Positions 24,381 to 37,599 are shown, numbered from the stretch's first letter. The stretch is 64,000 nucleotides of DNA from Pseudorasbora parva (GCF_024679245.1 NC_090173.1:12380013-12444012); one strand, 5' to 3'. The notes: generated from the sequence alone by a model not told the origin. A program made the numbers and translations.

Positions 24381-25238
24381 CTCTTATTGGCCTACGTCTA
24401 TTACAGTTGATCCTGTAAGTTTAGCCTTCAGGTTCAGGTTCATCCTCACAATACGATATATAAAAGATGATCATTTATCTTTGCTATCCTGCGGTCTACA
24501 GTACATTTCCCAAATGTCCATCCTCGAAGGCAGAAAACTTAAAATTGAAGGGAAATTTTACAATAACACTCCAAGAACATCATAACCTGCACAGGTTTTT
24601 ATATTACTGTGGATATACCACAATACTCTGATGCTATCAGATGGAAAACCAGCTGCAAAAGGAATTTGTAGCCTGGTACTAAATGATTAACATAGTTATT
24701 TACCATGCTATTTATAGGGTACATTGCAAAGATACTCCAATAAACATTGCAGTAAGCTTCATGTTATTGAAGACTTTGAATGTAAAATAATTGGAATTCA
24801 AAACTTTCAAATGTAGAATTTGGGATACGATTCTTTACAAACGTTTTACATTCTTTGTTATGCCATAATTTATCAAAATGAAAACAGCCCAACATGAAAA
24901 CAGCAGAGAAAACTGATCCGACAGAGGAGAACATAGAAGTTTTGGTTAGTTTACAAACATTTCTTCAAGGTTACTCGCGCTGAACTCTGATAAGACGAGG
25001 CTTCAAACACTTAACCTTGTCTTCAAAACAAGAGAGACCTTTTGCTCAGTGACGTCTCTGAAATTGATTCTATTTAATGTAAGTCGACCCACGGCCCCGG
25101 CGAGGGCTGGGATTTGACTGACATGACAAGTTGTGGAGGATATGGGTTACCTCGGGTTGCCATGGTAACTGGCAGACAGCTGTAGGGGCTTTATGAACGT
25201 CAAAGTAACTCATAATGATGAAAGTGGTCACTCACACA
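24381..25238. other. Non-coding stretch
   Basis: No exon or named repeat is recognisable. Confidence 0.4.
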
Positions 25239-25957
25239 CTAACACTTAAACTCTCTCTCTCTCTCTCTCACTCACTCACTCACTCACTCACTCTCTCACA
25301 ATCACTCTCGCACTCATTCACTCACACACTAACGCACTCACTCGCTCTCGTGCTCAATCGCTCTCACTCACTCACTCACTCACTCACTCACTCACTCACT
25401 CACTCACTCACTCACTCACTCACTCACTCACTCACTCACTCACTCACTCACTCACTCACTCACTCACTCACTCACTCACTCACTCTTACACTCTTTCACT
25501 CTCTCACAATCACTCTCGCACTCATTCACTCACACACTAACGCACTCACTCGCTCTCGTGCTCAATCGCTCTCGCTCACTCACTCACTCACTCTCTCACA
25601 CTCACTCACTCTCTTACAATCACTCACGCACTCACTCACTCTCTCACACTCTCTCACAATCACTCACGCACTCACTCACGCACTGACTCACTCTCGCACT
25701 CACATTCTCTCTCTCTCTCACTCTCACAGGCACACACTTACACTCACTCACAATCTTACACTCTCTCGCACTCACAGGCACACACACTCACTCACTCTCG
25801 CACGCACTCACTCATACACTCACTCACACTTATTCTCTCTCTCTCACAGGCACACACACACTCACTCACAATCTTACACTCTTTCACTCTCTCGCACTCA
25901 CAGGCACACACACTCACTCACTGTCGCACTCATTCACTGTCGCACTCACTCACTCAA

Positions 25958-26009
<52 letters not shown>

Positions 26010-26010
26010 G
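25239..26010. repeat. CTCA/CACT microsatellite cluster
   Basis: About 770 bp of CACT tetramers mixed with CTCT, CACA and GCACTCA variants, including a pure (CTCA)n core at about 25365-25485 and a duplicated ~240-bp block (CTCTCACAATCACTCTCGCA at about 25290 and again at 25501). The 280-codon frame across it is repeat-derived. Confidence 0.95.
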
Positions 26011-26158
26011 TGGACATGAAAGGTGTTAGAAGTGTGATCGTTTCCTGGGGGAAATAACTATCCATCTCATGCCCTTATTACATCCTACAGCCATATGACA
26101 CACACAGAGCTGCAACTCCCAAGGCATCTTTCCCTGCCCTTGAGAGAGACCTGATACC

Positions 26159-26737
<579 letters not shown>

Positions 26738-26990
26738 TTAAAGGGTTAGTTCACCCTAAAAATTATAAGTATCCCATCATTTGTTTTCAGAAGGCCTTTA
26801 TTAACCACCTGGAGTCGTAGGGATTTCTTTGCATGCATGCACTTTTGTAGGCTTAAAAATCAACATTAACTCCCATTATAAAGCTTTCAAGAGGCAGAGA
26901 ATATTTTTTTATTTCCGTTTTACTGAAAGAAGAAAGACATATACTCCTAGGATGGCTTGAGGGTGAGTAAATCATGGGCTAATTTGATTT
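26738..26990. mobile_element. TTCACCC-type cyprinid MITE with TTAA at left end
   Basis: TTAA (26738-26741) is followed by AGGGTTAGTTCACCCTAAAA, a hallmark start of an abundant cyprinid MITE, and later GGATGGCTTGAGGGTGAGTAA. The right end is degraded. Related partial copies are at 4826, 28950, 29230 and 31690. Confidence 0.7.
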
Positions 26991-27785
26991 TTTTTTTTTA
27001 CAGTTAAAAAATATCAATACCCTTTCACGATTTAGTTGTGCTAAGCGGAAAGAGTGTTGCATTATGAAGAGCAGAGGAGAAAAAACATCTCTCTGTCTCT
27101 CTGTCTGAATGAATGAATGTGTTTATGTGTGTTTATATGAGACTTTGACTAAATGAATGTGCTGGAGACAGAGGGTTTCCCAACACATTTGTCACGCGGG
27201 TGATAACCTGTCAGCGCTGGAAAGCTTTTCTGCCGCTTTGATTCATGCCTTGCATTCACTCAGCTGTCATTAGCAGCCAGCGCCTGTCTGAGAGAAATCA
27301 CCAGCGAGGTGAACGCCAACCCCTGCGTTTTACTGATGAGAGAAAATTATAAGAACCAGTGTTATTCATGTCCTGACATGACACTAGTGATAAGAATGAA
27401 CTAAAACCCCAGACGGAAGAGGCAAACTTTAAGACTTACTGTTTAATTAACTGATATACGATATCTTTAAACTTTGAAGGCTTGTTGCGTGTTTGCCAGC
27501 CGTGAGGACAACAGTCGGGTTCTGGAAGTAAACATGCTATTCATTTTCCATAGAGAAATAGATTTCTTTTTACGATAATGAATAAACCTTTCTGAACAGA
27601 CCCACCATGAGCTCGGAGGTTATTAAATGATCGTATATGCTTTTGTAGAGGCCACGAGTGTTTGTGTGTTTGGCCATGTAAAAATCACAGCAGGGTCAGC
27701 GCATGCTGAGGGTCACAGTGCGCAGAAGTTGACAACTTTCGTCAATAGCTACAGACCTCTAAACTCCATGTGTCCTTCAGATTAG
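26991..27785. other. Non-coding stretch
   Basis: Ordinary, repeat-poor sequence with no recognised exon. Confidence 0.4.
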
Positions 27786-28391
27786 CTCAAGGACAGTGTG
27801 TAGAGAGCTTCAAGGAATGATTTTTCATGGCCGAGCAGCTCATTCAAGCCTTATGTCACCAAGTGCAATGCAAAGCGTGGGATTTTCAGGGGTTGGCCCA
27901 TTAGTTGCAGTGAAAGGAACTCTTAATGCTTCAGCATACCAAGACATTTTGGACAAGTTCATGCATCCAACTTTGTGGGAACAGTTTGGGCATGGCCTCT
28001 TTCTGTTCCAACATGACTGCGCACCAGTGCACAAAGCAAGATCCATAAAGAAGACGAGATTGGTGTGGAGGAACTTGACTGGCCTGCACAGAGTCCTGAC
28101 CTGAAGCCGAATGAACACCTTTGGGATGAATTAGAGCGGAGACTGAGAGCCAGACCTTCTCGTCCAACATCAGTGCCTGACCTCACAAATGAGCTTCTAG
28201 AAGAATGGTCGTAAATTCCCATAAACACACTCCTAAACCTTGTGGAAAGCCTTCCCAGAAGAGTTGGAGCTGTTATAGCTGCAAAGGGTGGGCCAACTCC
28301 ATATTAAACCCTACGGGTTAAGAATGGGATGTCATTAAAGGTCATGTGCATGTAAAGACAGGCGTAGCAAACCTTTTGGCAATATAGTGTA
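27786..28391 (+). mobile_element. Tc1-like transposon, 5'-truncated (family D)
   Basis: Contains the catalytic half of a transposase and a right end running to AAACCTTTTGGCAATATAGTG-TA, which corresponds to a Tc1 terminal repeat of the kind starting CA..ATTGCCAAAAG. The 5' half is absent. It differs from families A, B and C. Confidence 0.82.
27796..28314 (+). pseudogene. Tc1 transposase C-terminal pseudogene (family D)
   Basis: The frame 27796-28104 carries LNASAYQDILDKFMHPTLWE and LFQHDCAPVHKARSIKK, i.e. the second catalytic Asp in QHDCAPVHKA. A frameshift near 28050 moves the rest to another frame: LDWPAQSPDLKPNEHLWDEL with the catalytic Glu, then RRLRARPSRPTSVPDL, followed by a stop near 28214. 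The first catalytic Asp and the DNA-binding domain are missing. This is a dead fragment of roughly half a transposase. Confidence 0.83.
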
Positions 28392-28394
28392 ACT

Positions 28395-28730
28395 GTATTT
28401 TTAGTCAAGTCACCTTTATTTAGTACTTTATACAATACAGATTGTTTCAAACCAGCTTTACAGTGATAAGAAAAAAGAAAATAGTTTAATTGTTCAGCTG
28501 AAGTCAGTTCAGTGGTTATTCAGTTCAGTAAAGATCATCAATTATTCAATTAGTTTAATCTATAAAGCAGTTCTTCAGAAAACAGGGATGGCATCGCTCA
28601 GCTCAGTTCAGTTCTCATCTAAAAGTGCCAGTGCAGTCAGATCAATAATACTGTTGAATATTAAGTGTCCCTAACTAAGCAAGCCAGAGGAGAGCCCAAA
28701 CTCAACCAGGTAACGAAATAAATAAAATTA
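28395..28730. repeat. Cyprinid interspersed repeat (unassigned)
   Basis: AAGTCACCTTTATTTAGTAC, ACAATACAGATTGTTTCAAA and CAGCTTTACAGTG at the left, and GAATATTAAGTGTCCCTAAC and AAGCAAGCCAGAGG at the right, are words of a repeat common in cyprinid gene neighbourhoods. No coding part or terminal repeats are visible. Confidence 0.55.
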
Positions 28731-29229
28731 GCAGTTTTGTCACCTGCCACTTTAAATGCACAAGCTCTTTAAAGTAGGATGTATTCTGATTGGCTGTCAA
28801 TGTTTTTCATCATTCAGCAGCTAGAAAAAAATCAGTGATTTCAGTGATATTTGCTTTTTCTGTGACATTATCATTATAGCTGCGGTTCTTTTAAATGTAG
28901 AACATTATTACAACTTACATCATTTACATAATATGATAAATGTACTCCACTCAGCTCCAGGTTAATAAAGGCCTTCTGAGGTGAAACCGATGGAGTAGTG
29001 TAAGAAAAATATTTATTTTTATTAAATATTTATTATTTAAGTCCATATTTAAACCTTTATAAACGAAAATAAGTAGCTTCTGACAAACGTCCATATTTGC
29101 ATCATTTTACGGCAAAAAATAAAACACCTGACATGATGTATGACATATAGACAAACATGGAATAGAGCAGAGGATAGAGAAAAACAAAACACCGGCCACA
29201 AATTAGAAGTTTAAAACAAGAATTTTTAA
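28731..29229. other. Non-coding, with a small MITE piece
   Basis: A short inverted fragment at 28950-28990 reads on minus TTCACCTCAGAAGGCCTTTA, matching TCAGAAGGCCTTTATTAACC of the MITEs at 26790 and 29248. Nothing else is recognised. Confidence 0.45.
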
Positions 29230-29470
29230 AAGCCTATTGATTCTTTTCAGAAGGCCTTTATTAACCCCCTGGAGCCATATGGATTATATGTATGATGTAT
29301 GGATGCCCTTTTTTGGAATTAAAAATCAGGACTGCTATTCACTGCCATTAAAACAATTGCCAGGATATTTTTTTTTTTTTTTTTTTTACCTCAGATTGTG
29401 TTTGGCTAAAGGAGAAATTCAAATACACCTAGGATGGCTTGAGGATGAGTAAACTATGGGTTAGGGTTTC
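29230..29470. repeat. Internal copy of the 26738-type MITE
   Basis: TCAGAAGGCCTTTATTAACC, CCTGGAG and CACCTAGGATGGCTTGAGGA parallel the MITE at 26738 in order. A T-run at about 29370-29391 interrupts it. The ends are absent. Confidence 0.65.
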
Positions 29471-29504
29471 TATTGCCAACTGAACATCTCTGTTATGTAT
29501 GTAA

Positions 29505-29720
29505 CACTTGTTTCCTGAGGAGGGAACGGAGATGTTATGTCAGTGACTGACGAAATGGGGTTTTGCTTAAGAGCCTATCACCTTCGAGTTCTACAAAAAC
29601 GAGCCAATAGCCAGACAATGGCTTGTGAAATTTACATAGCGCAACTCCGCCCCACCACGGGGGTATAAAAGGACCTGTGCATGCAATCTCGCATTATCTA
29701 TCCTGCTGAGGAGCCGAGGT
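29505..29720 (+). repeat. Repeat with TATA box, possible solo-LTR or SINE-like fragment
   Basis: TTTCCTGAGGAGGGAACGGA, GTTATGTCAGTGACTGACGA, an ACTCCGCCCC box and GGGTATAAAAGGA are the words of a repeat I recall from many cyprinid loci. A GC box ~15 bp upstream of a good TATA box is the layout of a pol II promoter as in an LTR. The ends are not defined. Confidence 0.5.
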
Positions 29721-30489
29721 TTTCTCTGAAATGTTTTTATGTTCATTGTTTCTTTTTTTTCTTTTGTTTGTAAATGTTTCTACTGTTTCAGAATGTTCAG
29801 AGAAAAGTTTAAAGTAACATTCCCATAATGGTAAAAAGTTGGATATTATAATATTCATATAATTTAAATGTGCTTATCAAATTGAAATGCAATATCAAAT
29901 AAGGCCCATGTTTTCTACACATGATTTAACAGAAGAAGATAAAACACCAGAATTCAAGTGATACATTTTTGAGAGTTCAGTAGAGCCAAATACAACATTT
30001 AATAAAATAAAAAAATAACGATATTTTGACAGGCACTGAGAGATTAAAAAACATTTTTGTGCTTCAGGGGCAAAAAAAGTTGTGTATCGTCTGCAAATAG
30101 CTATGATAATACATGCCATGATTTTCAAAAATAGAGCCAAGAGGAAGCCTAAAAAGAGAAAACAAAAAAGGTGCCAGAATAGAGCCTTGGGGGTACCTAC
30201 AAGTCAGGGGGGACAACATTTTTAAGGAAATTATCAAAGAATATTAGAACATATTTTTATTAGCTGACTAGATGTAGCTTACATTTCTTCTTTAGGGGTG
30301 GTTGATTATGATTTCACTTTTTTTTAGCTTTAGTAAGTGTGTGATGTTGCTGTTTGAGCATAAATAAAAAAAAAACATCTGCAAAGTTATGATTCTCAAA
30401 GCTCAACGCAAAGGGAGATATTTTCTTTAACAGAAATTACTTTTTTAGGACTTCAACAATCGGCTGGAAGGGACTACAGTAAGCTTATT
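29721..30489. other. Non-coding AT-rich stretch
   Basis: Contains poly-T and poly-A rich segments; possibly an old LINE remnant near 30150-30210. No frame supports it. Confidence 0.35.
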
Positions 30490-31165
30490 CACAGGTTAGT
30501 GACATCACTAATCCTAAAATTTACATAAACCCCACCCCCGGGAACACCACATAGCCCATTTTGATCAGAGTAAGAAATTTAGTAGTTGAGCACATTTAGG
30601 ATCTGCTCAAGCTTTCGCATCCGTCTTTTCACATTTATTGCAATACAGTATGAACACAAATGCAATAGGATGTCATAAAGCAAGATGACAACATAAGTTA
30701 TAACCATAATTAAGCTAAACTATACCTGTTCTGTCTTCATGCAGCAGATATTCTCTGGCTCTGTGCATTTTACAACAGTTCACACAAGAGCAATTTATAA
30801 GATTATCATGATAATATGATAATATGCAGAATATGCTAATCGATGACTTGAAGATAGTTAACTCCACATCAGTTATTAATTCATAAACTAACATTTAGAA
30901 ATGTTCTGTCTCTACATGTTCTACATGTTCATGTTCTACATGTTGTCACTCCCTTTTGAATCTCTCCATCATTGTCCGACTCCGGTTTGAACATAAAAGG
31001 CTGAACAGTTTCTGACATTTTCAGTGCATATCTGCGTGAGGTAATCTGAGCTGCTAACACAAGCTCTTGAAGCCCCGCCCTCTTATTTAATGGGCACGGG
31101 AGCAGCAGGTCATTTGCATTTAAAGGGACAAAAAAAAAAAAACGTATTTTACATATTGTAAAAAG
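30490..31165. repeat. Probable old non-autonomous element
   Basis: The left part has GTGACATCACTAATCC with ACATAAACCCCACCCCCGGG, and the right part has GAAGCCCCGCCCTCTTAT and CATTTGCATTTAAAGGGACA. These are words of a recurrent cyprinid repeat. The boundaries are approximate and no terminal repeats were verified. Confidence 0.4.
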
Positions 31166-31689
31166 GGGCATTATTATCTATGGGATTTTTAAAACCTGTT
31201 TTACCATTTATCAGTAGTTTTAACAGAGAATTCAGAAATAACATTTCATCAGTAAACATCAACAGACAAGAACCATGTACATCACCTTTACAGATGAAGT
31301 GCTCCTCATCCACATCACGTCACAGTAGCTGGAGATTGAAGCTTATTTCAACGTCAATATGTTCTGTGTCGAGAAGTAGCGTGACATTCATCCACTGGAT
31401 AAAATATCCACCGTGACCACATTCTGTCACGCCCGTAGTTCTCGTTAACACAGGTCACATCACACATTAATGAGAACTCACGCCAATTAACACAAAATTA
31501 TCTCTCACCTTCAGCCACAAACAGACACCTCATCACTAACAATACGTCATCTCTCTTCACAGGCTTTCAACAGATTCAGGTTTAGTTTACACTACTATCC
31601 TGTCTGTTGTCGTGTAAAGCTACATACACATATTTTGGTCAGTTACAAGTGCATTGTAAACCCAAACAAGTAGCTACTCTGAAATGAAC
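31166..31689. other. Non-coding stretch
   Basis: No recognised exon or repeat. Confidence 0.4.
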
Positions 31690-31800
31690 TTAAAGGACTA
31701 GTGTTCCCAGAAATGGTCATCATTTACTCACCCTCACGTCATTCCAAAGCACAGATGAAAACTTCTTTTCGTCTGTGAAACATAAAATATGTTTATCAGA
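31690..31800. repeat. TTAA-type MITE, left half
   Basis: TTAA (31690-31693), then AGGACTAGTGTTCCCAGAAA, CATTTACTCACCCTCACGTC and ATTCCAAAGC; this is the start of the same MITE group as 26738, without its right end. Confidence 0.65.
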
Positions 31801-31834
31801 AACATAAACTGATCAGCCAGTTTGTGAGCTATGG

Positions 31835-32101
31835 GTCATTTTCATCACACACTCACTCGCAGAGTCAGACACGCACACACACACGGTCACACGTGCACAC
31901 AGTGACACACACGCTTCCAGACAGTGTCACACACATTCACTCACGCACACACAGTCTCACACACAGAGGCATTCACTCACGCACATACACAGATAATGTC
32001 ATACACTCACTCACGCACGCAGAAAAGTCACACACATGCACCCACAGATAGTCTCACACACACACACACACACACACACAGTCCCATGCGCACAATATAG
32101 T

Positions 32102-32185
<84 letters not shown>
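31835..32185. repeat. CA/CTCA/CT microsatellite cluster
   Basis: Compound tract of CACA, ACTCACGCACA and CT dinucleotides, with (CT)n about 32104-32133 followed by (CA)n 32132-32182. Confidence 0.93.
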
Positions 32186-32187
<2 letters not shown>

Positions 32188-33472
32188 AAAAAGAAGAGGA
32201 TTGAATAAAGTAGACACATCTAATAGATAATGTGCAACAGACAAAAAAACTAAATAAATACAACACTAAATAATTAATAATAAAATAAATCTACAGAGAT
32301 CATATGCAGCACAGACAAAAAGTTTATTCAAATAATATTAACAAAATGCAGACTGCTATTTTAAAGTCCCCCCCCCCCCCTTTTTTTTTTTTTTGCTTTA
32401 GTAATATGAGATTCAAATCAAAGAACCCTCCACTGGACCCATTTAATAAGCTGGTTAACACCTGGTAAAAACCTGGGTCAGTGTCTGAATGTATATGCAT
32501 GAGACTGTAATGTCAAAGTTCATATGCTAATTTACGGTTCAAAAAGTCCTGAAAGTTCAGTGATCATTCACACTCAATTTCCATTTAACCTGCCAGTCTC
32601 ATCATGAGTAAAAGGGCACAGGAAATGCGCCCCAAAACCCCACACATTTCTGCTGGACTCATCTCTAGCCACTCATACAAATACACAACTTACTTCTGGA
32701 GTCTAACTCCCTAAATCACACACACGTACGCACAGATCGGTGATGTATGCTGGACGTATTCGGGCTGCAGTGGAGCGGAAACGCTGGACTCTCTGCGGCC
32801 TCATCGGCAGTAAAATAATGAGCACAGCAGAGCGGAGGAGCCATTACCGGGCCGCTCGTACACCGACTCCATCTCTCTGCACCTCCAACACCGGCAGAGT
32901 CAGACCATTACAGCATCATGTCCCATTATAGAGAGAAAAACAAGCACAATCCATCCACATGAATGTACAAAAACGTCCACCTGGAGAACCTGAGCTGCTG
33001 TGCAGAGAGAATTACACACGGGTCGGGATAGTTAACTACTAGGTTTATGGGGAGATTACAGAGTTTATCCGGACTGTTTTTTAAGCTTCATTATTTTTAA
33101 CTGGAACAAATTGATGAACTTTACTGTGAACAAAACAAAAGTGAGAAATAATGCTGGTAATACAATGTGCAATTTAAAGTGTAGCAAATCAATTTGTTAT
33201 TCATTTCTTTAGCTCTTTATACAATTCAAAGCATCTTTAGAGTAATAAACAAGGACATAAAGTGATGCAACCTCATCAAATATGAGACAAATTCATATCC
33301 TGCTGTAACGCAGCTCTAAACGACAATAGCGCTATTTAGATGTTTTCACCACTAGCAAGCCGCTGTGTGGACAATTTTAGAAAGGCAATTTTGCAAGTGA
33401 GTCAAAACACATACCTGTTTATGATTTTCATGCATCTCAGAAAAGCGGTCAGTTTCCATGAGAGCGACATCA
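32186..33472. other. Non-coding, including a GC-richer block
   Basis: A C10-T16 homopolymer junction sits at 32370-32395. The block 32720-32930 is clearly GC-richer than its surroundings and free of recognisable repeats; its short open frame has no family features. It could be a conserved non-coding element. Confidence 0.4.
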
Positions 33473-35322
33473 CCCATACGGAAATGTAATATATGTACAT
33501 ATATGTCCCTATATCCGAGTAGTGATGTCATATATGTTTCATATAAGGCAATACATTATTAGCGCATATATACATTCTCACGATATATGAAGATATAGGT
33601 TTATACCATGTATGAAATACCCATAGAATAATTATTATATATACATATATTAAAATTATTTATATGATGATTTTTTATATGGTACTGTATGTTAATGCCA
33701 TATATGTAAACAATATATGTTGAATTTATATATGTAAGTTTATTTAAACATAATATATGCAAACATTCAGTATGCTTGTATTGGATTTTATATGGATTTA
33801 TATAGTGGTGTTTGAATCCTGGCATTTCATAATTTGGTTTTGGTTCAGGCTTCGGACATTAAAAGCTCCATGTGTGTTTTCCTCCCCGTTGTGAGTGTAC
33901 AGTTTGAGCATTCGCTTGGTCTCGTGTGAGCATCTAGTTTTGCTTGGGCAGTATACACTCTTTTGTCCATGTGTTTAGGGTTGTTTGTTTAGCATGCGGC
34001 TTGTGCTCATCATAGCCATGGCGTGTACTTTCATGTTTTGTTCTGTGTAGCATGTAATGGTTACCCTGGTACATGGGTGACATTTTTCATCCTGTCCTCT
34101 AGAGGGCAACAGAGGGAGGAAGTGGTTTTAAGGTTACGAGTAGCACAGAGGAGAGGCATGGCAGTGGAGCATGGGTGAAAATGCCTGGAATCACATTGTG
34201 TTTGAGAGTTAAGTGAATTGTACATTCTAATGCTTTACAATCTTGTTCAAATGCACATTTTGATGTACCCATAAAAATGTTAATTCATAGTGTTTGGAAG
34301 TTTGCAGAGAAGCTCGCAGAGGACTCTGTAATGGGGCTTGAGTGCACTGATACCTAATTCTGACCTGTGTTGGATTGTGCCAGTGCCTAATCTAGGATTT
34401 AGGATTGTATATCTTCATTGCCTGCTAGGACTGGGACTTCTACAACACTCAAGAGACTTGCATTGCAGACTGTATATCCTTTTTCCCTCTACGGCATTTT
34501 GAATTGTTTGGTACTGTTTTTTGTTTGTGTATCACTAGTATTTTGGGTTTAGAATTGATTTACTGTTTATTTGTTTACTTATAGTGTTGAGCTTTGATAT
34601 TCACAATGCTGTCTTGGATTTCCATCCATGTGCTAATTGTTATTATGTTATCTCATTCAGTGGTTAAATAGATACAATTTATTTTCACTCCGTCATTGAG
34701 AATCTTACAGTTAGTTTGAACACAAACTATTGGCAAAAGTGAATTCCCGTTTTTTTGAGTATTTCTTATTGTATAAAAAACTAAGACGAGCCAGTTACAA
34801 GCATGAAGGGGTTTGATTGTTTCGATTGTTTATTTTTGAAGTCTAATAAAAAGCCCATTAACCTCTGCACCCTTGAGTCCTTCATCTCTTGCCTCACCTG
34901 ACAATAAGTAATATTATAAATATTTTATATTTTAAATGGCATTTGTTTTATACATAGTATAGATTTTAAGACTCTACGGCATTTGACAGTGATAATGATT
35001 TGTCACATATATAATTTAAACATATATAATATGTGGACTAAAGATATATGTCAATATATGGAATTTCTGATGCTGTGCATACATGTGCATTTATGTTTTT
35101 ACTCTATATGAGCATATTAGGATATTTCATATATAAGACCTATATGTCAAAATATGTTTTATACATACATTAACATATATAATATATGGGATACATATAT
35201 ATGTCAATATATGGAATTGTTCCAATTTCTAATATGTTTCATATATGTTTTTACTTTATATATCACATATATCGCATATATTGATATTTCATATATAGAC
35301 ATATATTACATTTCCGTATGGG
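33473..35322. mobile_element. 1,850-bp element with 23-bp perfect terminal inverted repeats
   Basis: Positions 33473-33495 and 35300-35322 are exact reverse complements (CCCATACGGAAATGT...), and the match continues inward imperfectly. The base triplet TCA flanks both sides and may be the target duplication. Subterminal zones (33480-33800, 34905-35300) are dense in ATATATG/CATATAT words. The central ~1.1 kb (33830-34905) has different composition, with AATAAA at 34845 and an end in CTCACCTGACA, possibly a solo LTR or captured sequence. No transposase is seen; the superfamily is undetermined. Confidence 0.8.
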
Positions 35323-35404
35323 TCACTGCATTAACATCTTGTTCGGGTCAGTTTTGCAAACATTGGACTTACTAACAGGCTGGTTTCTCTTCTTCCACTA
35401 ATTT

Positions 35405-36480
35405 GAATGAGTTGTGTTCAACTTTTTCTCACAGAGAACCACCTTCTGAACAACAACCAGTCTGTTTTCAAAAGCATCCACTCAACTGAGACTCTCAGCT
35501 TTCGACACAGTTAACCACATGATCTTCCTGTCAATGGCTCAAGTCTTACCTCTCAGGTAGGTCCTTTTAGGGTATCATGGTGGGGTGAGGTTTCGATTCA
35601 CAACTTCTTGCTACTGGAGGGCCTCAGGGCTCAGTATTTGGACCGCTTCTCTTCTCCATCTACCAGTCATCACTAGGATCTGACATTCAGAAACATGACT
35701 TTTCCCATCTTTGCTATGCTGATGACACAATCTACCTCTCATTTCAGCCAGATGATCGACAGGAGCTGCTTGCATCTCGGCCTGTCTGAGAGACATCTCT
35801 TGCTGGATGAAGGACCACCACTTCATCACAACTTCAGCTAGGATCGTCAACCTTAACTCGAGGACAGCCAGGAACCTTGGAGTTGATTGATGATCAGATG
35901 AACTTCACAGACCACATTGCTAGAACCAGGCCGTCCTGCAGATTTGCCTTTCACAACATTAGGAGGATCTGACCCTTCCTATCGAAGAACTCCTTGTTCA
36001 AGCTCTTGTTCTCTCCCGACTGCACTATTGTAATGCTTTTTGGCAGGCCTTCCAGCATGTACTGTCAAAACTCTGCAAACTGATCCAGTCTTCATCAAGC
36101 TGAAGAGAGGACACGTCATGCCTCTCCTCATATAATTGCACTGGTTGTCAATTTCCGCTTGCAATCAAATTCAAGACACAGACGTTTGCCTACAGAGCAA
36201 TCACTGACTCTGCACCCCTATACCCAAACTTACTACTTCAGACCAACGTGCTCCCCACAAGCTTGCGTTCTGCAAGTGAACAGTATCTTGTGGTGCCATC
36301 CCAAAAAGCGGATCACAAAAAAATCCTTTTCACTTGCTATGTGTGCTGTGCTAGACTAACTGGGACTGGTCACTGCACTTGCATATTGTTGCCCTATTGT
36401 TGGTTTGATCACTTCCATTGCTTTCCTCATTTGTAAGTCGCTTTGGATAAAAGCATCTGGGTATGATTAAAAGTAAATAA
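35405..36480 (+). pseudogene. L2-type LINE, 5'-truncated, reverse-transcriptase remnant and 3' tail
   Basis: Read in several plus frames, the reverse-transcriptase blocks appear in order: RVVFN-like and NNNQSVFKS..HSTET near 35405-35480, [15 protein letters not shown] near 35622, the catalytic [19 protein letters not shown] near 35700, then FTDHIARTRPSCRFAFHNIR near 35905 and RQTFAYRAI-like codons near 36180. Many frameshifts and stops break it. It ends with GTCGCTTTGGATAAAAGCAT at 36438-36457, a typical L2 3' tail, followed by an A-rich end. The endonuclease domain is missing. Confidence 0.85.
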
Positions 36481-37599
36481 AACCAAAACAAACTAAACAG
36501 AATGAGAAATACAAAATAAAAAGGCGTTTTAGTGTCACATCAACAGTAAAAGATCTTGAGAACCAAGTCATAATATTTTGAGAATAAAATTGTAATATTA
36601 CAAGTTTAATGTAATCCTTTGAGAACTGAATCAATAATACTAGAACAAAGCCATTGCATTAAAAGACTGAAGTAATTATATGAATAACATTTGAAAATAA
36701 CTCCTGAAAAAACAATTGCAGACATATTAATAATTTAAATGTTTTTGAGCTGACCTGTTTTGCACCATAAAACCAATGATTTGTTGGTAACTCCTATTCT
36801 AAAGTGATTTAAACAAATCATCCACATCAATTTTTTTGATGTTTCTGCACCCTATTCCAATTGTGATAATCACATGATTTCTTGTAATGTTTTTTTTTTT
36901 TTACTGTAACGTGGCACTAAAATGGTTTCGTAGAGCATAAAGCAGTAATAAAAACTATAAACTGTTTTTTGTACTTATTGTTACCCCTCTAAAGAGTCAA
37001 ACTCTGTGTGTACAGAACCAGATTAAACACTGAAGTGGAGTGACACCTTGATTAACCTGAAGTCAGTGTAAACGTGGATAATCTCTGCATTTGTCACATC
37101 ACAACTTCTGACCAGACCCACAGGGGGACATCTCACGAGATCTCATCTTATAGAACAGAGTCACTGGTGTCATGTAATCACGTACCATAACAGGAAGAAT
37201 GAGGGATCGTATATCATCCTCTGAATCCTTGTAAACACTCACAAGTGTTCCTGGCTCAGCCGTGAAACAGCAACGTTTCCTCTTTACCTGATCAATAAAT
37301 GAAGAGTCCTAATTAAAGGCACATTTGGATCCAATACTTCACTACATCAAACTGAGTTCATTCATTAGACTCCAGAGAGGAGGTTCGCTCGATAACAACT
37401 CAAACTTCACACTAACATTTAAAGTGAATTAATTAATTTTGGAACAGAAGAGAAATTTTAAAGCATCCAACATTAGTACACATATACTTCCATATAATTA
37501 ATAATAATCTGCCATCACGTTCCACATCAATGTTTTGTCTGTGAGTGTAATTATTGCATATATACTGTATATATACATTTATACTGCGAATATATGTTT
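36481..37599. other. Non-coding AT-rich stretch
   Basis: T-run near 36889-36902; otherwise no recognised element or exon. Confidence 0.4.

Noticed and set aside
25215..26057. 280-codon Ser/His/Thr/Leu-rich frame
   Set aside because: Product of the CTCA microsatellite.
29640..29660. Promoter of a host gene at the TATA box near 29660
   Set aside because: The TATA box belongs to a dispersed repeat and no downstream coding sequence follows.
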